A stretch of 7,504 bases of DNA. It comes from an uncultured Collinsella sp. GTDB taxonomy: Bacteria > Actinomycetota > Coriobacteriia > Coriobacteriales > Coriobacteriaceae. Both the position numbers and the translations under genes were made by a program. The stretch is from NCBI GenBank assembly GCA_902491415.1, contig CABUHP010000083.1, positions 1 through 7,504 of the forward strand, written 5' to 3'. Below, one piece after another: positions 6,247-7,504 of this stretch. Below the pieces are notes generated by a model. It was not told the DNA's origin. It did not search any database and saw only the letters and a list, made by a program, of their open reading frames with translations. Within the stretch, counting starts at the first letter, position 1. Every line of letters starts with the position of its first letter.

Positions 6247-6272
6247 ATGGACACGCCCGGAACCGTGTATAC
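6247..6272 (+). promoter_or_regulatory. Second copy of the 26-base motif, upstream of rplB
   Basis: It matches 4382-4407 upstream of rplC at 23 of 26 positions and ends 80 bases before the rplB start. ACACG (6251-6255) and CGTGT (6264-6268) form an inverted repeat. In the rplC copy the same helix has a G-U pair in place of a G-C pair, so pairing is kept. The -10-like hexamer here is TATACG, lacking the conserved final T. If this is a promoter it is weak, and an RNA element is at least as likely. Confidence 0.45.
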
Positions 6273-6352
6273 GTCCGGTGTCATCGCACCCGAGGCAGAA
6301 CCTCGAATCCCTGTCTGCGATGGCTAACGGATTCCTATTGAAAGGGATTGTA
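6273..6352 (+). promoter_or_regulatory. Structured rplB leader able to mask the ribosome-binding site
   Basis: CATCGCA (6282-6288) pairs with TGCGATG (6316-6322), enclosing CGAGG/CCTCG (6291-6295 with 6301-6305). Within this hairpin, AATCCCT (6306-6312) is perfectly complementary to AGGGATT (6343-6349), which contains the rplB ribosome-binding site. Competing pairings also exist: GAATCC (6305-6310) with GGATTC (6329-6334), and ATTCC (6331-6335) with GGGAT (6344-6348). This arrangement of mutually exclusive helices is what a translational switch would look like. The pairings are visible in the sequence; regulation is inferred. Confidence 0.5.
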
Positions 6353-7183
6353 ATGGCTGTAAAGCACCTTAAGCCGACCTCCGCTGGTAGGCGTTGGCAG
6401 ACGATCTCCGACTTCTCCGAGATCACCTGCACCAAGCCCGAGAAGTCTCTTCTCGAGCCCCTGCCCAAGAAGGCCGGTCGTAACAACAACGGCCGCATCA
6501 CCACCCGCCACCAGGGCGGCGGCGTGAAGCGTCGTTACCGCGTGATCGACTTCAAGCGCAACAAGGACGGCGTGCCCGCCAAGGTTGCCACGATCGAGTA
6601 CGATCCGAACCGTTCCGCTCGCATCGCTCTGCTGCACTACGCTGACGGTGAGAAGCGCTACATCCTGGCCCCCAAGGGCCTCGAGGTCGGTCAGACCATC
6701 ATGTCCGGTTCTGACGCCGACATCAAGCCGGGCAACGCTCTGCCCCTCGCCGACATCCCCGTCGGTACGCTCATCCACGCCGTCGAGTTCCAGCCGGGCA
6801 AGGGCGCCGCTATCGCCCGTTCCGCCGGTAACTCCTGCCAGCTGATGGGTAAGGAGGGCAAGTACGCTATCGTCCGTATGCCTTCCTCCGAGATGCGCCG
6901 CATCCTCGTTACCTGCCGCGCCACCGTCGGTGAGGTCGGCAACGCCGATCACTCCAACATCGTCATCGGCAAGGCCGGCCGTAAGCGTCACATGAACGTG
7001 CGCCCGACCGTCCGCGGTACCGTCATGAACCCTGTCGACCACCCGCACGGCGGTGGCGAGGGCAAGAACCACACCTCTGGTCGTCCCTCTGTTACCCCCT
7101 GGGGTAAGCCGACGAAGGGCCTTCGTACGCGCAAGAAGAAGAAGGTCTCGAACCAGCACATCATTCGTCGCCGTAAGAAGTAA
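6353..7183 (+). CDS. rplB: Large-subunit ribosomal protein L2
   Basis: Largest 50S protein, needed for subunit association and placed near the peptidyl-transferase centre. The 276 residues match the bacterial norm. The start [15 protein letters not shown] is typical. [20 protein letters not shown] (42-61) and [30 protein letters not shown] follow, the latter seen in its parts at 64-92. [16 protein letters not shown] (225-240) carries the conserved histidine region, and the tail is strongly basic ([19 protein letters not shown]). The frame is open upstream to 6278, but ATG 6353 fits the family and has AAAGGG (6341-6346) six bases before it. It sits 179 bases after rplW, an unusually long gap holding a hairpin, the shared 26-base motif and a leader. 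It may therefore be transcribed or translated under its own control. Confidence 0.98.
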   Translation: MAVKHLKPTSAGRRWQTISDFSEITCTKPEKSLLEPLPKKAGRNNNGRITTRHQGGGVKRRYRVIDFKRNKDGVPAKVATIEYDPNRSARIALLHYADGEKRYILAPKGLEVGQTIMSGSDADIKPGNALPLADIPVGTLIHAVEFQPGKGAAIARSAGNSCQLMGKEGKYAIVRMPSSEMRRILVTCRATVGEVGNADHSNIVIGKAGRKRHMNVRPTVRGTVMNPVDHPHGGGEGKNHTSGRPSVTPWGKPTKGLRTRKKKKVSNQHIIRRRKK

Positions 7184-7215
7184 TTTCGGATACCGAGTTT
7201 TAGGAGAAAGCACTT

Positions 7216-7494
7216 ATGAGCAGAAGTCTCAAAAAGGGCCCGTTCGTGGAGACTCGCCTTCTCTCGCGTATCACCGCGATGAACGAGGCTGGCAAGAAGG
7301 ACGTCGTGAAGACCTGGTCCCGCGCGTCCACCATCTTCCCCCAGATGGTTGGTCACACCATCGCGGTGCACGACGGCCGCAAGCATGTGCCGGTTTACAT
7401 CGTGGAAGAGATGGTTGGTCACAAGCTGGGTGAGTTCGCCCCGACGCGTACCTTCAAGGGTCACGCCGGCGAGAGCGCCAGCGGCCGCAAGTAA
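7216..7494 (+). CDS. rpsS: Small-subunit ribosomal protein S19
   Basis: Protein of the 30S head that, with S13, contacts the A-site region and binds 16S rRNA. The 92 residues match the family. [11 protein letters not shown] opens the protein, and the signature [19 protein letters not shown] lies near residues 67-85. AGGAG (7202-7206) lies nine bases before the ATG. It follows rplB after 32 bases, as in the standard S10 order. A ribosome-binding site for the next gene (AAGGAG, 7494-7499) overlaps its stop codon, consistent with rplV starting just outside the window. Confidence 0.98.
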   Translation: MSRSLKKGPFVETRLLSRITAMNEAGKKDVVKTWSRASTIFPQMVGHTIAVHDGRKHVPVYIVEEMVGHKLGEFAPTRTFKGHAGESASGRK

Positions 7495-7499
7495 AGGAG
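7494..7499 (+). promoter_or_regulatory. Ribosome-binding site of the next gene (expected rplV)
   Basis: AAGGAG overlaps the last base of the rpsS stop codon. No start codon is seen before the window ends. The gene expected here in S10 clusters is rplV (L22), which would begin within a few bases. Confidence 0.6.
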
Positions 7500-7504
7500 T
7501 GAAA

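Noticed and set aside
5226..6284. Long minus-strand open frame (352 codons) opposite rplD and rplW
   Set aside because: It is an antisense shadow of highly biased codons in ribosomal genes. The translation is repetitive L/G/D-rich with no recognisable fold.
6278..6352. An upstream in-frame start for rplB adding 25 residues
   Set aside because: L2 proteins begin with MAVK-type sequence at ATG 6353, which has a well-placed ribosome-binding site. The added residues match nothing in the family and overlap the leader helices.
6335..7213. Long minus-strand open frame (292 codons) opposite rplB
   Set aside because: It mirrors rplB codon bias, has a low-complexity composition, and shows no supporting promoter or ribosome-binding site.

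Overview
The window looks like chromosomal DNA from a high-GC member of the class Coriobacteriia (phylum Actinomycetota), probably close to Collinsella. The reasons are the actinobacterial-style GMTQVW start of ribosomal protein L3, the C/G-ending codon use, and the gene set. This placement is my reading of protein style, not a database result. All recognised genes lie on the plus strand.

Region 1 (3-3471) is metabolic and membrane functions. It opens inside an acetyl-CoA carboxylase carboxyltransferase gene. The alpha (AccA) part is complete, and the upstream in-frame codons look like the tail of the beta subunit (AccD), so the gene may be a fused accDA. Seventeen bases later comes a membrane protein resembling a PTS EIIC permease of the glucose/beta-glucoside superfamily, without EIIA or EIIB domains. 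A strong intrinsic terminator (2205-2237) closes this unit. A cation-diffusion-facilitator metal exporter follows, with a manganese-type metal site and an extra C-terminal domain.

Region 2 (3511-4591) holds a small histidine-phosphatase gene, probably co-transcribed with the exporter, and then 460 bases without a protein gene. That gap contains a 137-nt element with perfect 35-bp inverted-repeat arms and an inner hairpin (4182-4318), a putative promoter (about 4380-4408), and a highly structured leader in front of rplC.

Region 3 (4592-7494) is the front of the S10 ribosomal-protein operon: rplC, rplD, rplW, rplB, rpsS, with a ribosome-binding site for the next gene (expected rplV) at the window edge. 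Two things depart from the usual layout. rpsJ is not upstream of rplC, and rplW and rplB are separated by 179 bases of structured DNA instead of a short gap. The upstream regions of rplC and rplB share a 26-base motif (23/26 identical). Both also contain segments perfectly complementary to the downstream ribosome-binding site. This suggests the operon is split into two separately controlled units, rplC-rplD-rplW and rplB-rpsS-onward, with related leader RNAs or promoters. That is the most interesting hypothesis here and remains untested.
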